From Candidatus Woesearchaeota archaeon (GTDB lineage: Archaea > Nanobdellota > Nanobdellia > Woesearchaeales > UBA11576): 33,738 nucleotides of DNA. The notes below the pieces were generated by a model. The model was not told the origin of the DNA and ran no database searches. It saw only the letters and a list, made by a program, of their open reading frames with translations. This document shows, piece by piece, positions 15,638-22,672 of this stretch. A program made the translations under genes and the position numbers. The stretch covers positions 1 through 33,738 of the forward strand of contig JABMQF010000005.1 of assembly GCA_013203345.1 (NCBI GenBank). The letters run 5' to 3'. Each line of letters starts with the position of its first letter. Position 1 is the stretch's first letter.

Positions 15638-16591
15638 ATGCCGACGCAAATACCACGCACAGCAGATCTCGAGTTTAAAGAGAAGTTCGTCAAAAGGTAT
15701 TCTGCACTTACAGACATAGACAAGTTCAAGGAGTATTCTTTATCTTACCTGCGTAAGTCTATACGCGTCAACACACTCAAGACAAATGTCAATGACGTTG
15801 TCAAAAGAATTTCTGGTGAGTGGAAACTTGACCCAATACCCTGGTGCAAAGAAGGATTCTGGATAGAGCACAAAGGAGAGGGTGAAGAGAAGAGATGGGA
15901 TGTAGGCAACATGATAGAGCACATGCTCGGATACTTCTATATCCAAGAAGCAGCATCTATGATACCCCCAATAGTGCTCGAACCCAAACCAGGCGAGAAA
16001 GTGCTTGATATGTGCGCAGCACCAGGATCAAAAACAACACAGATAGCACAATACATGAAAAACAAAGGAGTTCTGATTGCAAATGATGTTACAGGCATAA
16101 GGCTCGCAGCACTCGGAATTAACCTACAGAGATGTGGTGTGATGAACACAATAGCCACAAGGATGCAAGGAACAAGATTTCGGAACATGGAATTTGACAG
16201 AGTACTTGTTGATGCACCATGCTCAGGAACAGGAACAATAAGAAAATCTCTGAAAACAATAAATATGTGGAATCCTAATCTCGGAAAACATCTCGCTTCA
16301 ACACAGAGACAACTAGTAAAAACAGGATTGAATGTTCTTAAGCCAGGCGGAACCCTGGTGTACTCGACATGCACACTCGAACCTGATGAGGATGAAGCAG
16401 TTGTTGACTGGATACTTAAACATCACGAAGACGTGAAACTCGAAAACATCAAGCTTGAAATCAAGAAAAGTGAACCAGTTGTAGAGTTTGAAGGTAAGAC
16501 ATACAGTGAAGAAATGAAGAAATGTCTAAGGATATGGCCCCAGGATAATGACACTGAAGGGTTTTTCGTAGCAAAGCTCCGAAAAACTTAG
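15638..16591 (+). CDS. NOP2/Sun (RsmB-like) RNA m5C methyltransferase
   Basis: 317 aa. Methylates C5 of cytosine in tRNA or rRNA using SAM. SAM motif VLDMCAAPGSKTTQIA at ~122-137; motif IV VDAPCSGTG with Cys195; motif VI STCTLEPDEDE with Cys245. Both catalytic cysteines of the family are present. The N-terminal RKSIRVNTLK segment is also typical. No PUA domain follows, and the length suits archaeal family members. The start at 15638 is set by similarity and lies 4 bases after the previous stop; an in-frame ATG at 15581 would overlap the neighbour. Confidence 0.93.
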   Translation: MPTQIPRTADLEFKEKFVKRYSALTDIDKFKEYSLSYLRKSIRVNTLKTNVNDVVKRISGEWKLDPIPWCKEGFWIEHKGEGEEKRWDVGNMIEHMLGYFYIQEAASMIPPIVLEPKPGEKVLDMCAAPGSKTTQIAQYMKNKGVLIANDVTGIRLAALGINLQRCGVMNTIATRMQGTRFRNMEFDRVLVDAPCSGTGTIRKSLKTINMWNPNLGKHLASTQRQLVKTGLNVLKPGGTLVYSTCTLEPDEDEAVVDWILKHHEDVKLENIKLEIKKSEPVVEFEGKTYSEEMKKCLRIWPQDNDTEGFFVAKLRKT

Positions 16592-16673
16592 CCTCCCACC
16601 CACCCCAAACGCTACTCGTCGCAAAACTCCAAAAAACTTAACCTCCCACTCGCCGCAAAACTCTAAAAAATAA
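16568..16673 (+). repeat. Degenerate tandem copies of the methyltransferase gene end
   Basis: The last codons and trailer of the NOP2/Sun gene (16568-16600, GTAGCAAAGCTCCGAAAAAC...) recur at 16618-16650 (GTCGCAAAACTCCAAAAAAC...) and, shortened, at 16652-16673 (GCCGCAAAACTCTAAAAAA). In frame they would read VAKLRKT-stop, VAKLQKT-stop and AAKL-stop. This looks like old local duplication of a gene end; the same A-rich tract may also have served as terminator. Confidence 0.8.
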
Positions 16674-16674
16674 A

Positions 16675-17091
16675 ATGACCTATAAGATAAGGACTGTCGG
16701 CTGTTTCATGGAACATGAAGGAAGATTTGTCATACTTCTACGACAACCAGACAAGACCCAAGGCAGTAAATGGGGGCTTCCTGCAGGCAAAGTTGAAGCA
16801 GGACACTCTGATTTGGAGACTATCAAACGAGAGATAAAAGAAGAGACAGGTTATGAAGCATCAGAGGAAGAACTGGAATTCCTCGGAGAATGGGTGTGGA
16901 AGTTCCCTGAAAAGACTGTTGAATTCCCAACATACAAAATAATGCTGAAACGCCCAATAGACATAACACTGAATCCTGAAGAACATCAGGAATATAAGTG
17001 GGTGACTCCAGAAGAATGCTATGCTATGAAGAATCTCATACACGGATTCCACGACCTCCTGGAAAGAGTTGGGTATATTAAGAAGCAATAG
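16675..17091 (+). CDS. NUDIX hydrolase
   Basis: 138 aa. NUDIX box GKVEAGHSDLETIKREIKEE followed by TGY at ~38-60, matching Gx5Ex7REUxEExGU with all metal-binding Glu residues. The N-terminal RTVGCFMEHEGRFVILLRQP is the usual first strand pair. It hydrolyses a nucleoside diphosphate linked to some moiety X; substrate unknown. Start at the ATG just after the tandem repeats; no strong ribosome site is visible. Confidence 0.92.
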   Translation: MTYKIRTVGCFMEHEGRFVILLRQPDKTQGSKWGLPAGKVEAGHSDLETIKREIKEETGYEASEEELEFLGEWVWKFPEKTVEFPTYKIMLKRPIDITLNPEEHQEYKWVTPEECYAMKNLIHGFHDLLERVGYIKKQ

Positions 17092-17105
17092 GTGGTAAAC
17101 CAAAT

Positions 17106-17114
17106 ATTTTATAA
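17106..17114 (+). promoter_or_regulatory. TATA-like box of tRNA-Gln(CUG)
   Basis: TTTTATAAAC near 17106-17115, about 35 bases before the tRNA 5' end. The same box and spacing precede tRNA-Gln(UUG). Confidence 0.55.
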
Positions 17115-17143
17115 ACAAGAGACTTTCTCCAAACCTGTGAAAC

Positions 17144-17275
17144 AGCCCCGTAGTGTAGTGGTCAAATAGGGCAGCACAGCTGTTCTCGACCAATCATCTC
17201 AGACTCTGGATCTGGGGACCGCGGTTCGAATGGAAAGTGAAATTCTCGCTTTGCTCGAAAGTCCGCGCGGGGCTA
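17144..17275 (+). tRNA. tRNA-Gln(CUG) with two introns (D-loop and T-loop)
   Basis: Acceptor AGCCCCG (17144-17150) pairs with CGGGGCT (17268-17274), discriminator A17275, CCA not encoded. Anticodon CTG at 17206-17208 in loop CTCTGGA. Intron 1 is 17166-17193 (28 nt): exon GGTC (17160-17163) pairs with GACC (17188-17191), and the 3-base bulges AA^A and AA^T give the cuts. Intron 2 is 17231-17261 (31 nt) at position 59/60: exon TTCG pairs with CGAA (17256-17259), bulges AA^T and AG^T, between the T-stem CGCGG/CCGCG and an intron hairpin. Removing both leaves a 73-nt tRNA. The D-stem is weak (G-U, U-A, G-C). Confidence 0.9.
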
Positions 17276-17295
17276 TATATTCTTGAGGTGTGAAA

Positions 17296-17424
17296 ATGAA
17301 ATGTCCAAAATGCGATGGTGAAATGGAAAACAAGGGAACAATGCACAGTGGAAACTCATTATATGATGTTAACAAATGTGCAAACTGTGGTCATGAAGAA
17401 ATGAAATGTCAAGGGCTTGCCTAA
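17296..17424 (+). CDS. 42-aa zinc-ribbon mini-protein
   Basis: ATG 17296 after GAGGTG (17285-17290). Two knuckles, CPKC at residues 3-6 and CANC at 28-31, form a complete zinc ribbon, with one more Cys at 38. It sits 20 bases after tRNA-Gln(CUG) and its end overlaps the end of the radical SAM gene on the other strand by 4 bases. Role unknown; zinc-ribbon mini-proteins often join larger complexes. Confidence 0.7.
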   Translation: MKCPKCDGEMENKGTMHSGNSLYDVNKCANCGHEEMKCQGLA

Positions 17425-18782
17425 ATACACAGCATATGCTCCCTGAAGAAATTCATGGCCTTGGGATAGTTGTTGATTTTCTCAAGAGTCTTGGAGTATC
17501 TCTTCCTCAATCCCACGGCTTCTTCGTGCGTCAAGCCCGCTGAAACATCATAGGTTATCTTATCATCAAGAATAGTCCTTTTTTCTTCCCTTACTGCAGT
17601 GATGCTGAACTCTTTAGGATGTTCATATATCTCTGTCCCTTTCTGAAGCCCGAAAATAGAAGTAGACACCAAGTCTATGCTTTCATTGTTATCTTCAAGA
17701 AAACCTATTGTCTCAAGGAACTCCTCCTTTGTCTCGCTAGGAAAACCAAACATTATGTAGACAACATTCTTGATACCTGCATTGTGCGAGTTTGAAAGCA
17801 CCTTTGCATTAGTATCCTTGTCAGTGCCCTTCTTCATCATACCAAGTATGCGGTTTGATCCAGACTCAACACCCCAGATTATCACATTGAGTCCAGAATC
17901 TTTCAATGTCCTCAATGTCTCAATATCAAGATCAGCTGTAGGCCTAAGCTGACACATCCAGGAAACTCCAAGAGGCTTCATCACCTTAGCAATATCAAGC
18001 AGCCTCTTCTTATGCACCATATCATCAACAATAAAAACAAATTTCTGACCTGAAGCCTTTATTGACTCACCAATGCTGTCAAGAGAGAATTCGCAGTATG
18101 TGCTGCCCTGATGATGAGTGCAAAAAGTACACTTCCTGTGATAACAACCGCTCGACGTCCTAAACGGAATGACTGCAGAAGGCACAAAGTAATCTTTAAG
18201 AGGGTATATGCTGAAGTCAAGAACATTATCGCACTTAAGGCTATCATGGTCAACCTCGCCACCTTTTATGTAACCAAGAAGCTCAACAACATTTATGAGA
18301 TGCTCGTTCGCAACACCTATCAACTTATTGTTAACAGCAGGGCCGCCAATGATTGTTCGGATGCCTGATTTTTTGAGCTCCTTAATAAGAGCGTAAGCAT
18401 AGAATGCCTGACTTGAATAAACAATGCTGAACGCGACAGTGTCTGGTTTTTTTGATTTTATGGCAGACAGGAGTTCGTCGAAGAGCAATGGATTCTTATC
18501 CTCTATCACCATCCTGTTGTTACTAGAATAATCATCCTTTGTTGTGCGTTTGTACTCTTCTGTCTTTTTGGAATATTCTGCAGAATCATATTCCTGCCCT
18601 AATTTCCTGCAGTATTGCTGGTATTCTTTGAACCTATTGCTATGATACATAATGTTAAGATCGAGAACATCAACACTAAACCCGCCAGGCAGATTATCCC
18701 TCAAGAAGGCGTGGATATTTGTAATCGAATAAGGCGGACTAGCCGGAGTGCAAAACGGAGGATATACCAATAACAGTTTCAT
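17421..18782 (-). CDS. B12-binding-type radical SAM protein
   Basis: 453 aa. The N-terminal ~175 residues have the cobalamin-binding-like fold of this class (KLLLVYPPF ... KPDTVAFSIVYSSQAFYAYALIKEL, TIIGGPAVN). The radical SAM barrel follows with cluster motif CYHRKCTFC, a CX4CX2C form rather than the usual CX3CX2C; the variant occurs in some members of this class. WGVESGSNRILGMMKKG and IMFGFPSETKEEFLETIGFL are typical later blocks. Substrate unknown; methyl or cyclising transfer is possible. The DXHXXG cobalamin motif is not evident, so B12 binding is doubtful. Confidence 0.85.
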   Translation of the reverse strand: MKLLLVYPPFCTPASPPYSITNIHAFLRDNLPGGFSVDVLDLNIMYHSNRFKEYQQYCRKLGQEYDSAEYSKKTEEYKRTTKDDYSSNNRMVIEDKNPLLFDELLSAIKSKKPDTVAFSIVYSSQAFYAYALIKELKKSGIRTIIGGPAVNNKLIGVANEHLINVVELLGYIKGGEVDHDSLKCDNVLDFSIYPLKDYFVPSAVIPFRTSSGCYHRKCTFCTHHQGSTYCEFSLDSIGESIKASGQKFVFIVDDMVHKKRLLDIAKVMKPLGVSWMCQLRPTADLDIETLRTLKDSGLNVIIWGVESGSNRILGMMKKGTDKDTNAKVLSNSHNAGIKNVVYIMFGFPSETKEEFLETIGFLEDNNESIDLVSTSIFGLQKGTEIYEHPKEFSITAVREEKRTILDDKITYDVSAGLTHEEAVGLRKRYSKTLEKINNYPKAMNFFREHMLCI

Positions 18783-18864
18783 ACAACCTGTTCATAAAAG
18801 GTTGATTAAAAGGTTTATGGTTCTGAACCCCATAAAACAAACAATCAGACAAAATGTCGGCACA

Positions 18865-18871
18865 TATAAAT
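18865..18871 (+). promoter_or_regulatory. TATA-like box of the MnmC-like gene
   Basis: TATAAAT centred 27 bases before ATG 18895, which argues for a leaderless transcript and against the longer in-frame start at 18748 that would overlap the divergent radical SAM gene. Confidence 0.6.
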
Positions 18872-18894
18872 ATCTGAAGTGTGGGACAAACAAC

Positions 18895-19542
18895 ATGACA
18901 GACAGGAAAGTAATCACAAAAGACGGAAGCGCGACATATTATTCTGAAGAGTATGGAGAATCTTACCACTCGCTCAGCGGTGCAATGGAAGAAGCAGACA
19001 AAAAATACGCTCAAGTGTGTGGCATAGGCGAAAGGGAAGATGTGGTGATTCTCGACATATGCTTTGGGCTTGGGTATAATTCTGCAGCAGCTATCGATGC
19101 ATTCAATGGCAGCAGTATCAGGATTGTCGGGCTTGAGAGTTATCAAGGCATCATAGATGAGATTAGTAGGATGGGAGATGAATACCCTTTCAAGTGCCAC
19201 AACATCATGAAACAGATCGCTTCAGAAGGAAATTATGAAGATGAAAAAACTTATGCCAAGCTAATAATGGGAGATGCACGCGAAACAATTAAATCACTCA
19301 AAAAAGATTCATTTGATTGTGTCTTCCTTGATCCATTCTCACCAAACAAATGTCCAGAACTATGGACAAAAGAATTCTTTGAAAAAATATATCGCGTTAT
19401 GAAAAAAGGTGGTGTGCTTACGACGTATAGCTGCGCAAGGATTGTGAGGGATAACCTGACAGCAGCAGGATTCAATGTAAGAGACGGACCTGTTGTCGGA
19501 AGAAGAGGACCAGGGACAGTTGCTGTTAAGGATCAAGCATGA
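18895..19542 (+). CDS. MnmC-like (DUF752-type) methyltransferase
   Basis: 215 aa. N-terminal TKDGSATYYSEEYGESYHSLSGA is the signature opening of MnmC methyltransferase domains (substrate loop), followed by SAM motif ILDICFGLGYNSAAAI at ~48-63, GDARETI, the active-site block VFLDPFSPNKCPELWTKEFF, and GGVLTTYSCARIVRDNLTAAGF. In bacteria MnmC finishes mnm5 modification of the wobble uridine, notably in tRNA-Gln/Lys/Glu; this single-domain form lacks the FAD domain. The archaeal substrate is unproven. It converges with the GGDEF gene, overlapping by 10 bases. Confidence 0.85.
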   Translation: MTDRKVITKDGSATYYSEEYGESYHSLSGAMEEADKKYAQVCGIGEREDVVILDICFGLGYNSAAAIDAFNGSSIRIVGLESYQGIIDEISRMGDEYPFKCHNIMKQIASEGNYEDEKTYAKLIMGDARETIKSLKKDSFDCVFLDPFSPNKCPELWTKEFFEKIYRVMKKGGVLTTYSCARIVRDNLTAAGFNVRDGPVVGRRGPGTVAVKDQA

Positions 19543-21212
19543 TATTTCCTTATAAGACATTTCTCACCAGGATACTCCTTCAAATCATCCACAACACGCT
19601 GGGCAAACTCAAGAAGGATGTAGGGGTTCTTGGATATTTCAACTGCAAGAGACTTTTCAACATCATCAGGATTGTAAATAGTCACACCAAGAACAAATTC
19701 CAATGGATCAAAAACACCCCCCTCCTGACATTTATCCAGTAAATCCAAAGAATTCCTGGCCTTCATCTCAACAACCTGTCTGAAATCATTTGAATAAGAA
19801 TCAGAACAATAATACGCAATCACTTCGTCACGAGTATGAACCCGAGCAATACTGTCAAACTCTGAGTTTTTACCATTAAGAGATACAACCGAATCCTTAA
19901 AAACACTCCAGCAATAATCAGGACCATAATCCCTTATAGCCTTAGTCATACCTGACACGTTAAAGCAAAAGATAGCAGAATTGCCGCTAGCACGTTTGGC
20001 AGGATCCAACTTCTTGACAAGATCATCCCGGGCAATAGTTGTGATGTTTGGAAAACCTGTCAAAGAATCCCTATCAATGCAGCAGACAGCATTCCTGAAT
20101 GGTTTCGCATCATACAACCTCTCGTCAGCCACCTTCAACAGATATCCTAGAAGATCTTCTGCATTCTCATCATCATTTTTCATCTCACCAACACAATCAC
20201 GGTCTGTAGAAGCAACACCTATAGTGCCACTTATCTTTTTCAGGTTAGGAATTTCATTGAGCTTTATGCCAAAATTCCTTGCACGCTCATGAGCGACACC
20301 ATATGGAGTGTCAGGCAATGACACAGCAAACTCCTCACCACCATAACGAAACATATCAGACTCCCTGAAATGAACCCGCATGACATCCGCGACATCCTTT
20401 AGAACCAGGTCACCCGCCTCGTGACCCAAGGTATCATTTATACTCTTGAAACGATCCAGGTCGATAAGAAGCATGGAAAAGGGATTTCCACTTTTCTGTG
20501 ACTGCTTTATCCTACGGGTGCAGGTGTGTTCAAAACTACGCCGGTTCTTGAGACCTGTAAGGCTATCTGTCAATGCAGCTTCCCGCCACTCGTAGCCAGT
20601 CTTTGAATTCATCAGATGCCTGCTGAACTGTGAACAGCAGTATACCAAAGTGATCATATCCCTTTTTGATAAATATGGTTTCTCAAATACAGCAGCACCA
20701 TACTTCTCACCCCTATAGAAAAAAGGGACTGTAAGTCTGGATCCCTGTGATTCTTCAGTCATCAGAGGGGAGGTGAGATCCAAAAACCCTGGATCAAAGC
20801 TTGTCTTACGGTCAGGCACAAGATTCCCTGATTCCCTGTCTGTCTCAACACTCTTTTTCACAGAATCTGTAATAGCATATGCTCCAACAAAGGACAGATC
20901 GAGAGAATTTGATATGTGCTCTGCAAAACGATCCAGGCTGAACCGAAGATCAAAATCATGAGACTTATCGACTACGACAGAACCGATAGCCCTAACACCA
21001 GAATCTGCGAAATGCTGCGGATCCCTGAATATATCATCAAGAGAATAATTATTCCCTAAAACCCTGAACTGACTAGAGACAGAACCTGCAAATAATGACA
21101 GCTCATTGCCTATAGTTGTTTCACAAACTTTGTCTGAAACTCTGTCAGCCAGTTTGCCTAATCCCTTAAAAGGACGTGAATCCTTCAAAATATCAACCAA
21201 ACTATTATTCAT
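19533..21212 (-). CDS. GGDEF-domain protein (putative diguanylate cyclase) with degenerate second GGDEF
   Basis: 559 aa, soluble. Residues ~60-200 look like a GAF-type sensor (SFVGAYAITDS, RLTVPFFYRGEKYGAAVFE). A complete GGDEF domain spans ~213-375: DSLTGLKNRRSFE, LLIDLDRFKSINDTLGHEAGD, active site GGEEF at 291-295, KVADERLYDAK. The inhibitory-site-like RESD at 283-286 stands four residues before the GGEEF, one fewer than usual. A second copy at ~380-555 begins RDSLTGFPN but has HTRDE where GGDEF should be, so it is probably inactive. c-di-GMP enzymes are very rare in Archaea, so transfer from bacteria is likely. The start ATG 21212 follows GGGTGAT; an in-frame GTG at 21224 is less likely. 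Confidence 0.92.
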   Translation of the reverse strand: MNNSLVDILKDSRPFKGLGKLADRVSDKVCETTIGNELSLFAGSVSSQFRVLGNNYSLDDIFRDPQHFADSGVRAIGSVVVDKSHDFDLRFSLDRFAEHISNSLDLSFVGAYAITDSVKKSVETDRESGNLVPDRKTSFDPGFLDLTSPLMTEESQGSRLTVPFFYRGEKYGAAVFEKPYLSKRDMITLVYCCSQFSRHLMNSKTGYEWREAALTDSLTGLKNRRSFEHTCTRRIKQSQKSGNPFSMLLIDLDRFKSINDTLGHEAGDLVLKDVADVMRVHFRESDMFRYGGEEFAVSLPDTPYGVAHERARNFGIKLNEIPNLKKISGTIGVASTDRDCVGEMKNDDENAEDLLGYLLKVADERLYDAKPFRNAVCCIDRDSLTGFPNITTIARDDLVKKLDPAKRASGNSAIFCFNVSGMTKAIRDYGPDYCWSVFKDSVVSLNGKNSEFDSIARVHTRDEVIAYYCSDSYSNDFRQVVEMKARNSLDLLDKCQEGGVFDPLEFVLGVTIYNPDDVEKSLAVEISKNPYILLEFAQRVVDDLKEYPGEKCLIRKYHA

Positions 21213-21241
21213 CTCTACAATCACCCATTCTCAACACCACA

Positions 21242-21259
21242 TACAGAACATGTTCTGTA
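21242..21259. promoter_or_regulatory. Perfect 18-bp palindrome before the GGDEF gene
   Basis: TACAGAACA|TGTTCTGTA is perfectly palindromic. It lies between a minus-strand TATA-like TTTTTATA (about 21287-21294) and the GGDEF ribosome site, near the expected transcription start, where a repressor dimer could block it. Confidence 0.6.
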
Positions 21260-21318
21260 CGAATCGTGTAGAATAAAAGAGGTGCTATAAAAAGCTTTTT
21301 GATTACTCTCAGGGTGAA

Positions 21319-21329
21319 ATTATTTAAAT
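21319..21329 (+). promoter_or_regulatory. TATA-like box before the tRNA-Arg unit
   Basis: TTATTTAAATA at 21319-21329. A start about 25 bases on would fall near 21352, just before the tRNA-like leader and about 100 bases before tRNA-Arg, so both would share a transcript. Confidence 0.5.
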
Positions 21330-21359
21330 AGGAAGATAAACCCAAGACAGTGGTTATAT

Positions 21360-21449
21360 GCCCCTGTAGGATAGCAAGAATCAAATGGTTACGCCCATTT
21401 GATATGCAAGGGGCGGCATGCGCTTACTGCGTACGCTTAGCCACCCAAT
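21360..21449 (+). ncRNA. tRNA-like leader upstream of tRNA-Arg
   Basis: Begins with the same 13 bases (ATGCCCCTGTAGG, 21358-21370) as the 5' end of tRNA-Arg (from 21448). GCCCCT (21360-21365) can pair with AGGGGC at about 21409-21414, enclosing a strong hairpin ATCAAATGG (21380-21388)/CCATTTGAT (21395-21403). It lacks an anticodon arm and T-loop, so it is not a working tRNA. A further stretch, GCATGCGCTT (21417-21426), is complementary over 10 bases to AAGCGCATGC inside the tRNA-Arg intron. It could be a tRNA remnant, a processed leader RNA or a folding partner. Confidence 0.4.
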
Positions 21450-21551
21450 GCCCCTGTAGGCTAATGGATAGACTTCAAGCTTGCGGAGCTTGAGACCGGG
21501 GTTCAATTTGCGGAAAGCGCATGCTGCCGCATGGAAGTCCCCGCAGGGGCA
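21450..21551 (+). tRNA. tRNA-Arg(GCG) with a T-loop intron
   Basis: Acceptor GCCCCTG (21450-21456) pairs with CAGGGGC (21544-21550), discriminator A21551, no CCA. Anticodon stem CAAGC/GCTTG and loop TTGCGGA with GCG at 21483-21485. The T-stem CGGGG/CCCCG is interrupted by a 30-nt intron at 21508-21537 (position 59/60): exon TTCA pairs with TGGA (21532-21535), bulges AT^T and AG^T, and the intron closes on TGCGG/CCGCA. Mature length 72. The D-stem is weak, with a C-A mismatch. The lipoprotein gene starts 27 bases after it. Confidence 0.9.
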
Positions 21552-21577
21552 TGAAAATCTTCAAAAAAAAAGGTAAT

Positions 21578-22546
21578 ATGAAACAAATCCTGGCAGTGCT
21601 GATTGTTCTTGCAATAGTCTCAATAATTCTATTAGGATGCACTCCAGATGAGACTGTGATCGAAGAAGAAATGATAGAGACGCAACCTCAAGAGGAAGCT
21701 GAAGTTACAGAACAAGTTTCTGAAGAGACTGTTGAAGATGAACAGGCAGAGGAACAAGAACAAATCAATGAATCAGAGGGAAAAACTCCAGTAATAACCA
21801 TTGATCTCGCAGAAGATGCTGATAAGACAGCCAAGCTGTTCGCAGACAAATGGGAAGAGAAGCAGTACAGCATCATGTACACGATGTTCACACCTGCGCT
21901 AAAAGAAAAGAAGACTGCTGACGAATTTGTCGCAATAATGGAGCTTGATCCATTCTACAAAAAGATTAATTCTGTGGAAGCAGATGTTGGAACAATAGAT
22001 GCTAATGAAGTTGCAAAACTAAGCCTCACTGCCATGACCAATGTCCAGACAATAGACATACCATCAGCAAGACTCAGTCTCATCGACGGACAATGGCGCG
22101 TAAGCGCATTGGTTGACGTGTTCGATTTGGAAACCTATGACGCAGCGTGTTCAGGATACAGGCACAGCAGCAGCTACACAATGGAGGACTGCGCTTATGA
22201 CTTTGCAAAGAAGATGAAAAATGCTTCCTTTTGTGATATATCAGAATGCCACTATGTGCAGTGCCTTAAGGATCTGGGAAAGACGGCAGGAATGATGCAG
22301 GAGGCACAGCAATGCTACTACTGCCAGCCACCAATGAAGACAATACATGACTGCATACTTGATATTGCAATAAAGCACGATAAGCCTGGCGCGTGTGACA
22401 TAATAGATGAAGAGAAGTACTCAGACAAGTACTGCAAATGCCTCGGCAGATTCGCGAACCACAAGCAGGACATCAAGTATTGCGACTCCGCACCAGACCA
22501 TCACAAAGACATCTGCCTCACAGGATATGAAGGCGGGCTCTGCTGA
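21578..22546 (+). CDS. Cysteine-rich surface lipoprotein
   Basis: 322 aa. Signal helix ILAVLIVLAIVSIILLGC with lipobox LLGC at residues ~18-21, so the mature protein is probably lipid-anchored outside. A Glu-rich linker (~25-68) leads to an NTF2-like domain (~78-190: DKTAKLFADKWEEKQYSIMYTMF, LSLIDGQWRVSALVDVF). The C-terminal ~130 residues hold about 14 cysteines in repeated units (ECHYVQCLKDLG, QQCYYCQPP, KYCKCLGRF), likely disulfide-bonded. ATG 21578 with AAAGGTAAT before it is preferred over ATG 21551, which lies on the last base of tRNA-Arg. Confidence 0.8.
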   Translation: MKQILAVLIVLAIVSIILLGCTPDETVIEEEMIETQPQEEAEVTEQVSEETVEDEQAEEQEQINESEGKTPVITIDLAEDADKTAKLFADKWEEKQYSIMYTMFTPALKEKKTADEFVAIMELDPFYKKINSVEADVGTIDANEVAKLSLTAMTNVQTIDIPSARLSLIDGQWRVSALVDVFDLETYDAACSGYRHSSSYTMEDCAYDFAKKMKNASFCDISECHYVQCLKDLGKTAGMMQEAQQCYYCQPPMKTIHDCILDIAIKHDKPGACDIIDEEKYSDKYCKCLGRFANHKQDIKYCDSAPDHHKDICLTGYEGGLC

Positions 22547-22563
22547 AAAAACATATGTTCTCG

Positions 22564-22583
22564 ACGGAATAACTCCGTTTTTT
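22564..22583 (+). terminator. Terminator after the lipoprotein gene
   Basis: ACGGA (22564-22568) and TCCGT (22574-22578) form a short stem followed by TTTTTT. The gene ends 18 bases earlier. Confidence 0.55.
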
Positions 22584-22672
22584 CTCACACAAAATTTATT
22601 AAGACTAAAAACTATATTGCATAACACTAAGTCTTAAGCAGGACTTGCCTGCGACAAAAGGAGGTATAAAAA

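Noticed and set aside
21360-21414. A second functional tRNA-Arg upstream of the real one
   Set aside because: Only the acceptor start and a hairpin are present; there is no anticodon loop or T-loop consensus.
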